64,000 nucleotides of DNA, from assembly GCA_030141605.1 (NCBI GenBank), contig JAQGDQ010000025.1, positions 414,907 through 478,906 of the forward strand, read 5' to 3'. This stretch comes from Tubiluchus corallicola (Eukaryota; Priapulida; Priapulimorpha; Priapulimorphida; Tubiluchidae). This document shows positions 1-58,682 of this stretch, in pieces. The notes below the pieces were generated by a model. It made no database searches, was not told the origin of the DNA, and was given only the letters and a program-made list of their open reading frames with translations. Position 1 is the first letter of the stretch. Every line of letters starts with the position of its first letter. The translations under genes were made by a program, and so were the position numbers.

Positions 1-153
1 GGAATTACTTCCAGAATTTGACACCCTAGGCAACTACCTAATTTGCCTAGTGGTAGAGCCGGACCTGTACGAAACATGTTTGATTAATTTATTTAATTAC
101 TTATATTAATTACTCATCATAATTACGAATAATATGAAAAAGTCAGAACTTAC
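1..153 (-). other. Intron (5' part) after exon 23
   Basis: Begins with the GTAAGT donor at 153 and runs off the window edge. No coding similarity is visible. Confidence 0.8.
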
Positions 154-46802
<46,649 letters not shown>

Positions 46803-46959
46803 CTAAAAAGACAGCAACACTTTTTAATGTACTGCTCAATCCAAATCGAATAAACTGTTTAAACTAAAACTAATATACTACTGATAATATCAAATTACTA
46901 ATTTAGCTGTGCAGACATTTCGACATAGACATTTGAACACATGGCAATTTGGACACATA

Positions 46960-47020
46960 GGTCTTTTGGCTGTAAAGAGATTTGGACAATAGGTCATTTG
47001 GACACGAGGGTTACGGGTTT
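46960..47020. repeat. Degenerate short repeat (CATTTGGACAC type)
   Basis: ACATTTGAACACATGGCAAT-TTGGACACATAGG..ATTTGGACAATAGGTCATTT-GGACACGAGG. Similar period and words occur at 37640-37700 and 38440-38510. Confidence 0.5.
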
Positions 47021-47395
47021 ATATCATGAAAAAAGGCCTTGAGAGGTAACTTGACTAGATGTTTTACCAAGTGATTTGCACACTTGCTCCTTAGCACTAT
47101 TAAGAGTATCAGTGTTTAGCCAAAATGGAAAAATTTGACAGGAGAGCTCTCTAAGTTTATCTAAGATACAAGTAACTCCTGTTAGTTTAATAAATTCTTT
47201 TAGAAGCATTGCGCTGCAGGAGTGCTTGACTGCTTGCATGTGGCAAATAATAAGATAACTGTACCGTCAGATTACAGAAACAGGTACATGCCTCTTTGTA
47301 CAAGGAATTATTTGGACAATTTTCATGATGAATTCTTGTACATAAATAGTACAATGACATTTCATTAAAAATGCTTAACTAGTTAATCTGAAAGT

Positions 47396-47462
47396 CATAG
47401 TAATGGTTAGCATAGCCACCAGAAAAACAGACGGTCTTGGGTTCTAATCCCAGTAGAAATGC
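47396..47462 (+). mobile_element. tRNA-like SINE head
   Basis: A-box-like TGGTTAGCATAG and B-box GGGTTCTAATCCC about 35 bp apart (TAATGGTTAGCATAGCCACC..TCTTGGGTTCTAATCCCAGT). Without closing acceptor arms, so a tRNA-derived repeat rather than a tRNA gene. Confidence 0.5.
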
Positions 47463-47859
47463 AAGTGTTTCATACTTTTCTAATTTAGCATTGACTTCGT
47501 GCGTTTACATGATTAATCATTTAGTTTTGCAATGAAAATATTTGAAAACAAGTGTAGAGCAACTCGGCAAAGCAAACACAAAGATTCCAAGAAATCCCCA
47601 AGTGACTATAGCGCGCTTAATGTATTACACGTTTACGACCCCATTCCCAGAACGTGTATTATAATAACTAAATTGTTCATAGGTACCCATTAAGCATGTT
47701 TTATTCATGGCTACTTGTATAAAATATTAATTGTAGGGCTTTGTAGGCCCTAAATGGAAAGCAAAACCTACCACCATCCGCATTTTGTTTGACATGATGC
47801 TGGACAGAAAAGTCAGTTATTATAAACTGGAATGAGTTCTAGAAGATGGTGAAACGTCT

Positions 47860-48440
47860 TCCAAAAAATTATTCCAGAAAGGAAAATGTCTTACAAGTTC
47901 TTTTAGGAGCGGCATGTTGTTATAAACGCTTCCAGAAACTTCTTTCACAAATAACAATTAGTTCAAATCATAAGCTGTCAAAACCCGTTAAAATTGGGGT
48001 CTGTTGCAAATACTAATAAAAGAAGTTTTTCCGAAACACCAAGTTGTCATAAATTCTGTTAAGACGTTCCACAAGCTGAAAGTTCTTAAATGCTATCAGA
48101 AACGTCTTGCAAAAAGCACTCACTTGCAATAGGTAAAAGAATCTTCTTGCACACACAGAGAAACAGTAGGTTCTTGTAAATTCTTCCAAGTCGATTTTTT
48201 TAGCAAATAACAGATTGTTTCAAAACTTTCAGAGATGACTTTCAGAAACACCAAGTTGCGAAAACTGTTTCTAAAATCTCACTCAATATGGTATAGCTAA
48301 CACAGAGCTTCTTGTACAATCATTTACAGAAACATCAAGTCGCATGATAAATGATGCTAGAAATGCGTTTCAAAAATAGAAGTTTTTACAAATGCTTCAA
48401 AACCTCGTTCGAAAATAGCTAATCTTAACAACCTTCTGAA
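47860..48440. repeat. Degenerate tandem-like repeat (AGAAACACCAAGTTG type)
   Basis: Recurring words CCAGAAACTTCTTTCACAAA, CCGAAACACCAAGTTGTCAT, CAGAAACACCAAGTTGCGAA, CAGAAACATCAAGTCGCATG at irregular spacing. Probably an old minisatellite. Confidence 0.45.
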
Positions 48441-51047
48441 AAGTTACTTTGAAACGTTTAGCGAGTCGTTACGTTGGTCTGGAAACTGATACAGTGTTCA
48501 CAAATTCGATTCCTTCCTTCCCGAGGCACTTGAAAGCTTGGACAAATAACTTGACGCGAACCATCAACTTCCATATACATTCTTCATTAGTTCCTACTTC
48601 AGCAGAAGCGAATCACTTGAAGGCGGGAAAGCTACAAGGTTATAACCTGCTCTGATGCACACACAACCCTGGCGCATATTATTTTATCGATCATTATGCA
48701 ACAGCTATTATAACGTTAATTGTACGCGAGTATTGTTCTGAATAATTAATAACAATTGCGTGAATACGCTATCAGCACGCAGCAGGTACGCCTGCGATTT
48801 GCTCGAGAACTTTGGTAAGCTCATGTTTCTGCATGCTAACACCTTCTCAACCACCCGCGGAATTTACGTGAAAAAGAAACTTGCTAGAATCGGCTTCTCT
48901 TCAATGCGCATCGCAACAAGCTTACTTCCAGTTGACGGGAAAACGTGCTTCTCTTACACACAATTACACGCGCATGCGATACCTAGATGTATGTATGTAA
49001 GCCTTTAAGCACCAGAATATAATCAATTACGCCATGCGGACGATCGCAGTAAAACACGCGTTACGTTCAATTGCGCCACCACGTCGTTATCTGAGCAAAA
49101 ATTACGGTATTTTATTCTAGATCCCTGCTCATAAATAAAAATCATTATCAGAAGTAATAAGCCTTTTCACAGTTCCTGCGATTGACGATGATCGTGAAAA
49201 GATCAAAGATTAAGTGTACCAGACAACACATTTCTACATACGCCTCACAGCCCAAGCTATTGTAATACTAACAGTTTTAACAGCTAGCTAGAACCTTACC
49301 TAGTGCTTTTTTCTTGTTTCTAAACAAGATCCCGCTAGTAAATCACTCTACGGACAGACTAATGTATAATTAAGTAAAGTTCACGTAAAACAAAGCAAGT
49401 TACTGAACTGATGCGGCAGACGGCTTTACTTTGCACACATGTCACGTGACGGTTGTAGATAAAACATGTACACTTAACCTTTGATCTGCAACTGCGCGCA
49501 CGCACAGCGAAACTGCGAAAAGGCTTACTATGTTGCTGCTCAAACTGGGGTAAATGAAAACTAAGAAATTAAAATATCCTGTTTAAAATACAACCTTTAG
49601 GGATCTCTGAGTGACACAGATAACGTGCATCATTGCAACTGTCTGCAAGTGGAACACCCTAGGAACAAGCCGTTGACAGAAAAAGCAATTTTTTCTATTT
49701 TTCTCATCTAGAGTTTAGCAATTCTTGTGATATTTTGAGTGGCAAGAAAAACATACAAAAATTTCAAAAATACTGATAGCCTCAGTTGCTGAGAGAAATG
49801 GCAAAGTGGCCATTGTGCATGTTTAGCGACCAAACTAAAACAGCACTGGTTACGGTTACTAGGTGGGTGGGTGGAAGTTAGGAAAACTGCTTGTAGGCTC
49901 TGCCATACTCCCGTCTATTTACAAAATCTACAATTTACAATAAGTATTTACAAAATCTCGTCGAGATAGGGCACATGTGTATCAGCAAGCCTACATCTAT
50001 GTGGGGTATGTGTTACAAAATTTCACATAGAGCAGTTTCAAAATGACAGTGGTCTTTTTTCGAAATACGAAGTCTTTAATGTTTTGACGATGCACATGGT
50101 CCTCCATTCTCCAGCTGATTTAGACAATCGTTCTGTAAAAGGTGATAAGAAGTTCGCAATTCAAATAATTTCAATTGTTACGTAACAGTGGGAAAAAGCC
50201 GTTTATATAAAAAGACAAAGGTGCTCCAGGGCAGCTAGGGTACTGTATGGGTATCGTTTATGCTCACTTCACGATAATTATAAATAACTTATTCAAATTC
50301 TGTTACAGGAAGGCGTTATGACTTGAGTGAATCGTGGTCTATTTATTTTTCCATAAAGAACTTGGAGGTCGTGTCTTTCAACGTGTAGTTGTTTTGGATA
50401 TAACAATGTATTTGTAAAGGAACGGATGAGCAAGGGTTATTACCTTTATAGGTAGCGCTAAGATTGAATATGTGGCGCCGTCTGCCGAACAGTTTTCAAA
50501 TATTCCGAGAATGGTGTGAAGATACTTTTTCAGCCGTTAATTAAAACTGTTTACCTAAATAGGTGTCGAACTGTGTTCCAAAATGAAACCATAACCACTC
50601 CAAGTCCTACTAGTGGGCCTGTGCAAACTAATCTCTGAGCTGCTTTTGCGTTTTTGACTTGAATGCTTGCACATAAATTTACTAACATTGTAAACCAGAG
50701 TGCCAATTTAATACCTTGAATGTGAATTGACGATGCTAAATCTTTAGTTTGTAAATATATATACAGGTAGATTTACGTAGATATACACAAACGAGGAGGT
50801 GGAAAAAGAAAACGAAGCCACATCCTATTGCCTGTGTATCTGATCAAGAGCTGCTAAACAAAGCAGATTGTATCCGCAGGCTGATTTTAGATTTGCACGA
50901 AAATTATTAAACCAGCAATATTTAGAGTCACTGGAATCAAGGCAAAGTAAATAAACTTTCGCTAAACTCGCTTTTTTTCTAACACTACTAAAATGGATAC
51001 ACGTGTCCAGTTCGGCCAAATTAAAGTAAAAGTAGATGATTAAATGT

Positions 51048-51320
51048 TGTTGTCAAACAGTTTGTTAGCCAACTAACTGACCAACTGACTAACCAACCGA
51101 CCTAACAACAGCTGAACAGACACGAAAATAATCAATAAACCGATAAAAGACTCTCCACTGCTCGACTGACTGACCGCTAACTAAGAAACAAAAGTGAATG
51201 AAGAGAAAAAAATGAACGAACGAAGCAGGGCTCACCACCAAACTTAATAAGTTAAACAAACGAGAATGTAAAAAAACGAAAAACCTGCAATGTACAGAGG
51301 ACAACAAAATTAACGAAAGA
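51048..51320. repeat. Cryptically simple AAC/GAC-rich sequence
   Basis: Loose tetramer-like repetition (AACTAACTGACCAACTGACT-AACCAACCGACC, later AATGAACGAACGAAG). A similar stretch is at 51840-52090 (AAACGAATCAAGCAAACAAA, AGCAAACAACTAACGAACG). Open frames on the minus strand rich in Phe/Leu/Val are by-products. Confidence 0.6.
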
Positions 51321-52988
51321 TTCTTTAAATTAAAGAAAACTCGTTAAAACGTTTCGTATTTTACAAGTAAGCGGAGAAAAACGAACATGAACGAAATGGC
51401 TTCACGCAGGTGCGTGTGCGGACAGAAAGAGAAGCCTAAAACAGGAAGAACAATTTAATGCAACGAGAAGTAAGGTAAGTAACAGCATCACTGTCCGTGC
51501 GCAATATTGATCAAATTATGAAAAATTGCCGCAGTGGCTATGGCTTTATTGCACCACAGTTATACAACACTTATATTGCCTGCGCGATAGATCATTCGCT
51601 GCTTCAGACACAAGCTGCATGTTGTTAGGAAATAAACTAAAGTAAATTGGAAAAAATGACAGGCAACAATTGTAAAATTCCAGGAAGTTTAAATATTCAA
51701 TAAGAATTATAACACAATGCGTGTTCAGGTGGGTTGTAACCACGGCAAAGACGGCTGAACAGTTTCAGAAGTCAATTAGAATTTTTCTTAAAGTTTTTAA
51801 ACGTTTGCCTTAGCTGAAACAATATAGTAATCAGCAACTCAGTCAACAACAAACGAATCAAGCAAACAAAGGAATTAACTAACCTACTGACTAATCGTGC
51901 AAACGCTCTTATGCTGTCCAACCGATAAGACGCATGCACGGATGCACGCACAACAAATGGCCAAGCGAACAAGTAAAGAAGAGCGAATGAATGAGGAAAA
52001 CACAAACAAATAAAGGAGCAAACGAATAAAAAACAAGCAAACAACTAACGAACGTACACACAAATAACCAAATGTATATACTGACAAACAAATAGGAAAT
52101 TTACCTTTACAAATTCTGTTTTAAAATCAGCATTTCAGCATCAATTAAAACGTTCAAAGATTACAGGCCTCAATAATTTTTAACTCACAACACTGTGTTA
52201 CCGCGCGCTCACACAATTATATGGTCCCTTCGTAATAAAACGCTTCACAAACGGGTTTCTTTTTGTGCGCAACTAAATAATGCACGCAGCTTTTGAAATT
52301 AAAGGTGAAATTAAAGATGGCATCTCCTCTTTCAGGGCTAATCTCCGCCTCATAACAACAAGAAACAAGTAATGTCTCCTCCATTACGAGGGAATATTAT
52401 CATTAAAGTCTTACAAATAATCTGCTCAATATTGTAGCGTACACAGATGAAAAGGAATCCGTGTTTGGGGCAGATCCATGCAGGGGAATTTATAAAACTA
52501 TACGACAAAAGCAATTCGTGCTAACCCAACCTAAGAAAAACATGCGTAGTTTTCCTGTTCGTTTATAACATACCTAACATCAGTTTAATAACAAACTTAC
52601 TGGAAATAATATTGGTTTCGTTGCTAACCCCGACGTTGCTTTCTTCTGCATGCGCTGCTACAAAGTGATGTTTAAAGTCAATGCAAATAATAAAGTCGTT
52701 CGAATGGAAAAGATAAGATTATGATGGCTTCTAGAGGTTAGAGACTTAGCGATTTGCAAAGAATTTTAAACAATTGGATGATCGCTGTAAAACCAATAAT
52801 TTGACAGCGGCTTGTAGCAAAACGTCTTTTTGTTTAATTTAATGCGTAATTTTTATTCAAAAAATATTAAAAAATATTTACCAGAAAGTATAAAATACGA
52901 ATGCAGGATAAAACGCATATACAGCGCAGAATAAAATTATAAAAAGCGCTAGTTAAAAGATTACGGATAAAAGCAGAAAGAGCCAAGG

Positions 52989-53400
52989 CTACTTACAGGT
53001 GCCTGTTAAAAGATAAATGATTAGTGAAATTTTAAAAGAACGTTTTATAAAAAGTTTGCTACTCTGAGCATAGACCAAGGGAGCACTGCCGACGGACCCA
53101 GGGAATTGATTCCAGATTTTAATTATTCTGTTCGAGAAAAGGTTTTTAAAACAATCAAGTCGACAGTGAGCGGGCTGTAACTTCAAGCGGTGACCCCCTG
53201 GTTTAAACATGCTTTTCTACAAATACATCTCTATTTATAGCACTGTCTCCATGTAATATAGAATAACATATTGTCAGATTACAGCGTATCGGACGATGTT
53301 CAAGTGATACAAGATTTAGAAAGGCTAATTTGTTAGGGTGTGATATGCTACCAAGATTGCGCCTAGCAAATAGCTTGCGAGTGAAGTACGGTCGGTAAAT
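52989..53400 (-). mobile_element. Decayed LINE reverse-transcriptase C-terminus
   Basis: Minus strand from 53396 encodes YRPYFTRKLFARRNLGSISH then FLNLVSLEHRPIRCNLTICY and SILHGD up to a stop. After a +1 shift it continues CFKNLFSNRIIKIWNQFPGS. This order (L..LSLExRRxRxDL..YxIL, then FxxRxxxxWNxLP) is the C-terminal end of CR1/Jockey-type ORF2. Broken by at least one frameshift; 5' truncated. Confidence 0.8.
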
Positions 53401-53789
53401 ATTTTAATGATTTCTTTTACCACAAGAAACCTGAGTCATATTCTTGTACGTAGATCTTGCTATTAACAACGTACATAACAACCTCGGGGGTCACGTTTGG
53501 TTTGGAGGCAGTTTGGAACTACTGAAATCACGTGTATTGTTCGAAAAAGATATGATTTAGGCCTATACTAAAAACACTTTTCTGATTTTATTTTCTCAAT
53601 TTTGTTAACTGGATGCCGGAGCAGTTCAGACCACGCTCACTTAAGTCGTGTATTAGATGTACAACGCTAAATGATAGCCTAATTACATCTGTACTGAAAA
53701 CAAATCAAAACAGAAAAATGTTTCAAAGTTTCACGACTAGAATGAGAGAAAGGGTTTGAGAAATGAACTGAGAAAAAAGAGAAAGGGGG

Positions 53790-53959
<170 letters not shown>

Positions 53960-54292
53960 TCTTATTATTATTATACTATCTAGGCCCTGTCTTTGCAGGG
54001 ACAAGAATTCTACTAATATACACATCTACATATTTAAATATTGCACCTGCATAGTTGATACATAGTCTTAAAAAAATAAAATTAAAAATTAATCACCTAA
54101 ACTTACAATCGAATGAGTAATAAGGAACAATACAGAAAGTCTGACGTATACGTAAAACTTCATTCACTACATTCAATAACTATAATTAAACAGTGGCAGC
54201 TGAACTTCCAATCTAATTTATAACGTCTTTAGTCTTGTAATCAAATCTTTAACAACGTTTAAAAGTACACATCAAGTATTATTGTCTCTATA

Positions 54293-54598
<306 letters not shown>

Positions 54599-55061
54599 CA
54601 CAAAAAGCTGAAAAAACCTATAGCTGAAATGATCCCGCAAGTTTAGTGAGCAGCGATGGTGAAGTCAAGGTGAATGAAGCTCGTCGTTTTTCCTAGTTAC
54701 AGTAAAGCAGTTGGCGGCAACACCAATTTCACAGTTACCTATAGTAATCAACTTAAGCAAGATCAAATGCAATTAACTATAACATCAGTATTCCATTTAG
54801 ACAATAGCCATAATAATGGCGTACATACAGCTGCAGCCGGTGCGCAATAATGATTTTTATTTTGCGTAAACTTTAAGAGTGTGATATTTTAAAGGAGCTT
54901 GCTATTATGCCCGCTAAACCATTCTGCCTACAAAGAATTAAGCATTTTAATTTCATCTTCTAGCGAACAATGCCTACATCGTGAAAAATATTCGTCTGCA
55001 AAGCTGCACACAGTTAATCACATCGCTTTATAGTTACACTATCTGAGCACCGTTGTCGGAC

Positions 55062-55073
55062 AAGCAGCAACAG

Positions 55074-55105
<32 letters not shown>

Positions 55106-55113
55106 GCAGCAGT
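55062..55113. repeat. (CAG)n/(CAA)n tract
   Basis: About 17 CAG/CAA triplets in non-coding context. Confidence 0.9.
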
Positions 55114-56048
55114 TGGAATAGAAATTCCAATGGATTTTACTGAATACAACTAAACAAACTTTTCTATAGCACTGCTGTATTTTTTTTCAACTAGTTAGAA
55201 ACTCCATCTCGGAGAATAATCTTTGATAACGACCTAAATTTTTGTCCGTCACGATATTTACACTGAGCTTGGATCTGGATCAATCCGGGGAACGTTCTCT
55301 GTAACCAAACTGCAGAAAAGAACAGAATTCATCCATCTAGGCAACAACGCTCAGTTTTTTCCAAATAATCCCACTTTCCAAGAAAGAACTTGTTTAACTA
55401 TCATTTTAAAACAGGAATTTTAGAAAGGAACCGAGGATACAAAAATCTCAATCTGCTAAATCTGAATACTGTAAAAGTACAATTAAAACACAACTTATAC
55501 AAATGTATAAACAAAGTGATATTTGATAAATATAATTTATATGCATACATATATTTAAACACTTGATTAATTGCTTTATATTTTTCAGCGTATGTTTTAT
55601 AATAACTCAGTCTCAATCCTTTTAATCGCAAACTACGTTTGTTTTATACTGTTAATAAAGTAATAATTCTTTAGCTCCATATTACAAGATCTGATTCGTT
55701 TTAATCTGCATTTAACATACTGCCCTAGCAATTTCTCAGTAAGACCTCACCAGTCATCATATGACCATATGTAACACAATACACATCATCTGCGCCTGAT
55801 GTTTTATCAAAAGCTACGCAAATTGACAATTTGAAGTCTTTTTTATGATCATTTGTTCATTCAGGCAGTCGACATACTGACTATTGTTCAGCTTTCATAA
55901 TGAACGAGTTCTGTTTGGACGGAGTCATCGATGTTATCATGTGTGATGTGATCTAAGTAATTTTACAACTCAAGACAGCAATACATCAAAACTGTCGTGT
56001 TTATAGAACTGTAGTGAACATTCACTGACAGAATCGCCGAGATTTGTT

Positions 56049-56067
56049 TGAGAGAAGAGAGAGAGAA

Positions 56068-56129
<62 letters not shown>

Positions 56130-56153
56130 GGAGGAAGAGAGGGAAAGAGAGAG

Positions 56154-56250
<97 letters not shown>
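56049..56250. repeat. (GA)n followed by (TTA)n
   Basis: Purine tract 56049-56155 abutting about 32 TTA units (56156-56250). On the minus strand GAATAAAAGATTAATAATAA precedes the repeat, the form of a retroelement polyadenylation signal plus AAT tail. Confidence 0.95.
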
Positions 56251-56252
<2 letters not shown>

Positions 56253-56802
56253 CTTTTATTCAAGTAATATAGTATACAAGTAATAATACGGTTATACAGA
56301 TACAGCAATGTACATACACACAAAGTTCAAATTTTCACCTAGCCCTCCATTTGCTATTTGCAGGTGAGAGACAGAGAGAGAGAGAAGATGCAGCTGTAAC
56401 GATTTGCATTTCCTGAGTGCAAGGGTTGAAGTAATAATTGCATTGCTAATATTTATTTCGATTAATGCAGCTGTAGATATGGCGTCTATAAAATTTGTAC
56501 TGTAAACGTTGTGCCCCGAAATATTGTAAAAGTAAATGTTTCAGCTGTACATATTTGTCAATGATATTGTAATAGCGTGACACGGGAAATGTAACTTTAA
56601 GCACACAGTAAGTATTAATGAAGTTTTGAAGCATTAGAATTAGAATTTGAACAGAACAGGAGATCAAGTGCAATATAAAGGACTACTTGGAATAAGTTTG
56701 CAGAATCTGATCAGCTGGGCGCGTTAATTAAAGCAATTAATAAATTGGATACATTAACAAACTGGGTATATACATAACACATGCGTATGCCTGCATGCGT
56801 GC

Positions 56803-56806
<4 letters not shown>

Positions 56807-56872
<66 letters not shown>
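56807..56872. repeat. (GA)n microsatellite
   Basis: About 32 pure GA units. Confidence 0.95.
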
Positions 56873-56874
<2 letters not shown>

Positions 56875-58439
56875 AAAAAGCCTCTAATAAAGAAATGTTG
56901 AGGACAAATGTTATTTAAAAGTCACTGAGGGCAATTTAGCAAATACAACAAAATTATAATTACAAATTTACAATCATTGCAATTTGCAGGTTCAACAGTA
57001 GAAACATCCATTATCTTCTAAATAATTTGTAACGTGTCAGCAAACAGCATCCCTGGATTATATAAGATGCTCAAAGAGCACTGGATGCTAAAATCATTCT
57101 CTTATTACTCTGAAGAAACAGGTCAAAAGCTCTTATTTCTGTGGGGTGCCAATTCATCATCATCATCATCTTCTTCTTCATCAAAAGCTCACTATGTCTA
57201 TTGTAGACCCTTGGCAGGCAGAATTCTAACATAAAGAAATCTGCTTTCAAAACGGGTAAACACAGCTCAATTAATCCCACCGAAAAACCCAAGACAGTAC
57301 TATTCCGGTGACTTGTCAGCACCACTTCCGTAACTCGGAATTAACCGAGTGATAAGCAGCAATTAATTATCCTGCTGTCTGCTAACTGCCCCAACTGTCA
57401 AATACTGCAAACGGGAAGTCAAAGAGACAATGCCAAACTTATACAAAAATGAGAACTTATTAACATACCTTTCCACACTGAGACTTAGTGACAAGCTTGA
57501 CCTTTATGACCTCAAAGTCTCACACTGTCCAAAAGTTACTATAGTTTATGATCTAAACGGTTAAGAGAATAAAAGTACTCATCAAAAGTACTTATTATTA
57601 ATCTTAAGCCTAATTTATGCCAATGTTCAGCCTAAAAAGACATGATAACTATTAAAACAGTTTGTACTGTATAGATACAACACCTTACACAAGAATTAAC
57701 ACTGTAAGTGATGAGTAACAATTGATTCAAGACTGTAGCAAAAAGCAACTGACTGCCGTTAATGCAAGAGTTAACACAGATGATGATCAACTAAATGACA
57801 TAGTAGTTGATTGCACATAACTGCACAATGGTTGAATTAGCACAGTACTTGACACCTTGGAATTACCTTCGTGGATTGTAGCACAGAGTTTAAACACACT
57901 AATGCCTAGCAACGCTGGCCAACTTTGACACTTGCTACCTTTTAAAGCTCTTGACTTTAATAAAACACTTCAGGAAACACATCAGGAAGGAAACCAGTAT
58001 TTTAACTGCAGGATCTCCGAAGCCTAGGGCCACACACACGCGCGCCGTAATTACCGTTCATATTATACCAAACAAATGCGGTGCTCGCTTTCTATGAGAT
58101 GACAAGCTCAAATGACTTAAGGCACAATCTCACCAATGCGAAATGGCTCGCGTGCCACGATTTCACTACAGCCACGTCAAGTTACTAGCCAGGAGGAAAA
58201 GTGAGAGAAAGGTAGCTTTCTCCTGGTTATAATCGTATTATCCGTCGCAAAATAAATCAATTAGGAAATGCATAAAACGCCCAACATATTCCGTTGATAC
58301 AGGTTAAAGCACGGCAGCGCATGTGACAGTGCGACAATTAGCGAGGCGGTATGCGTTTTATTGCGCACGTATATACCTTGCGAAAACGAAATTTTTAATC
58401 ACGTAGAACTACGTTAACGTAAACACGTAACTGAACGTA

Positions 58440-58682
58440 TTAGCATGACACTTTACACTCACTTACAACACTAGACTTCTCCACGGGAAAGATTTCTAGA
58501 TCTCATTCCAATCACCACGTAATAGCATTGCACTTTACACTCACAACACTAGACCTATCCATGGAAAAGATTTCTAAATTCCATTCCAATCACCACGTAA
58601 TAGCATTACACTTTACAATCACCTACAACACTAGACTTGTCCATGGGAAAGATTTCTAAATCCCACCCCAATCACCACCAAA
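58440..58682. repeat. About 80-bp tandem repeat, 3 copies
   Basis: Copies start near 58440, 58522 and 58600 with TAGCAT-GCACTTTACACTCA, CAACACTAGACTT, GAAAGATTTCTAAAT, CATTCCAATCACCACG. Spacing is 82 and 78 bp because of small indels. Confidence 0.9.

Larger units (their letters stand above)
46803..53000. other. Upstream region without recognised gene
   Basis: Lies 5' of the first coding exon. Contains the decayed repeats listed here, a CpG-richer stretch at about 48720-49100 and cryptically simple A/C-rich sequence at 51.0-52.1 kb. It may hold the 5' UTR exon and promoter of the RasGRF gene, but I could not fix either. Confidence 0.6.
54640..58430. other. Intergenic or upstream sequence, no recognised gene
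   Basis: Outside the microsatellites I see no coding similarity. 58020-58440 is visibly CpG-richer (CACACACGCGCGCCG, GGCTCGCGTGCC, TTGCGCACG) than the surroundings, which could mark a promoter, but no exon is attached. Confidence 0.5.

Noticed and set aside
48449-49008. Two plus-strand open frames in a slightly GC-richer segment
   Set aside because: No similarity, no convincing splice boundaries; the local composition is more likely a CpG-richer non-coding patch.
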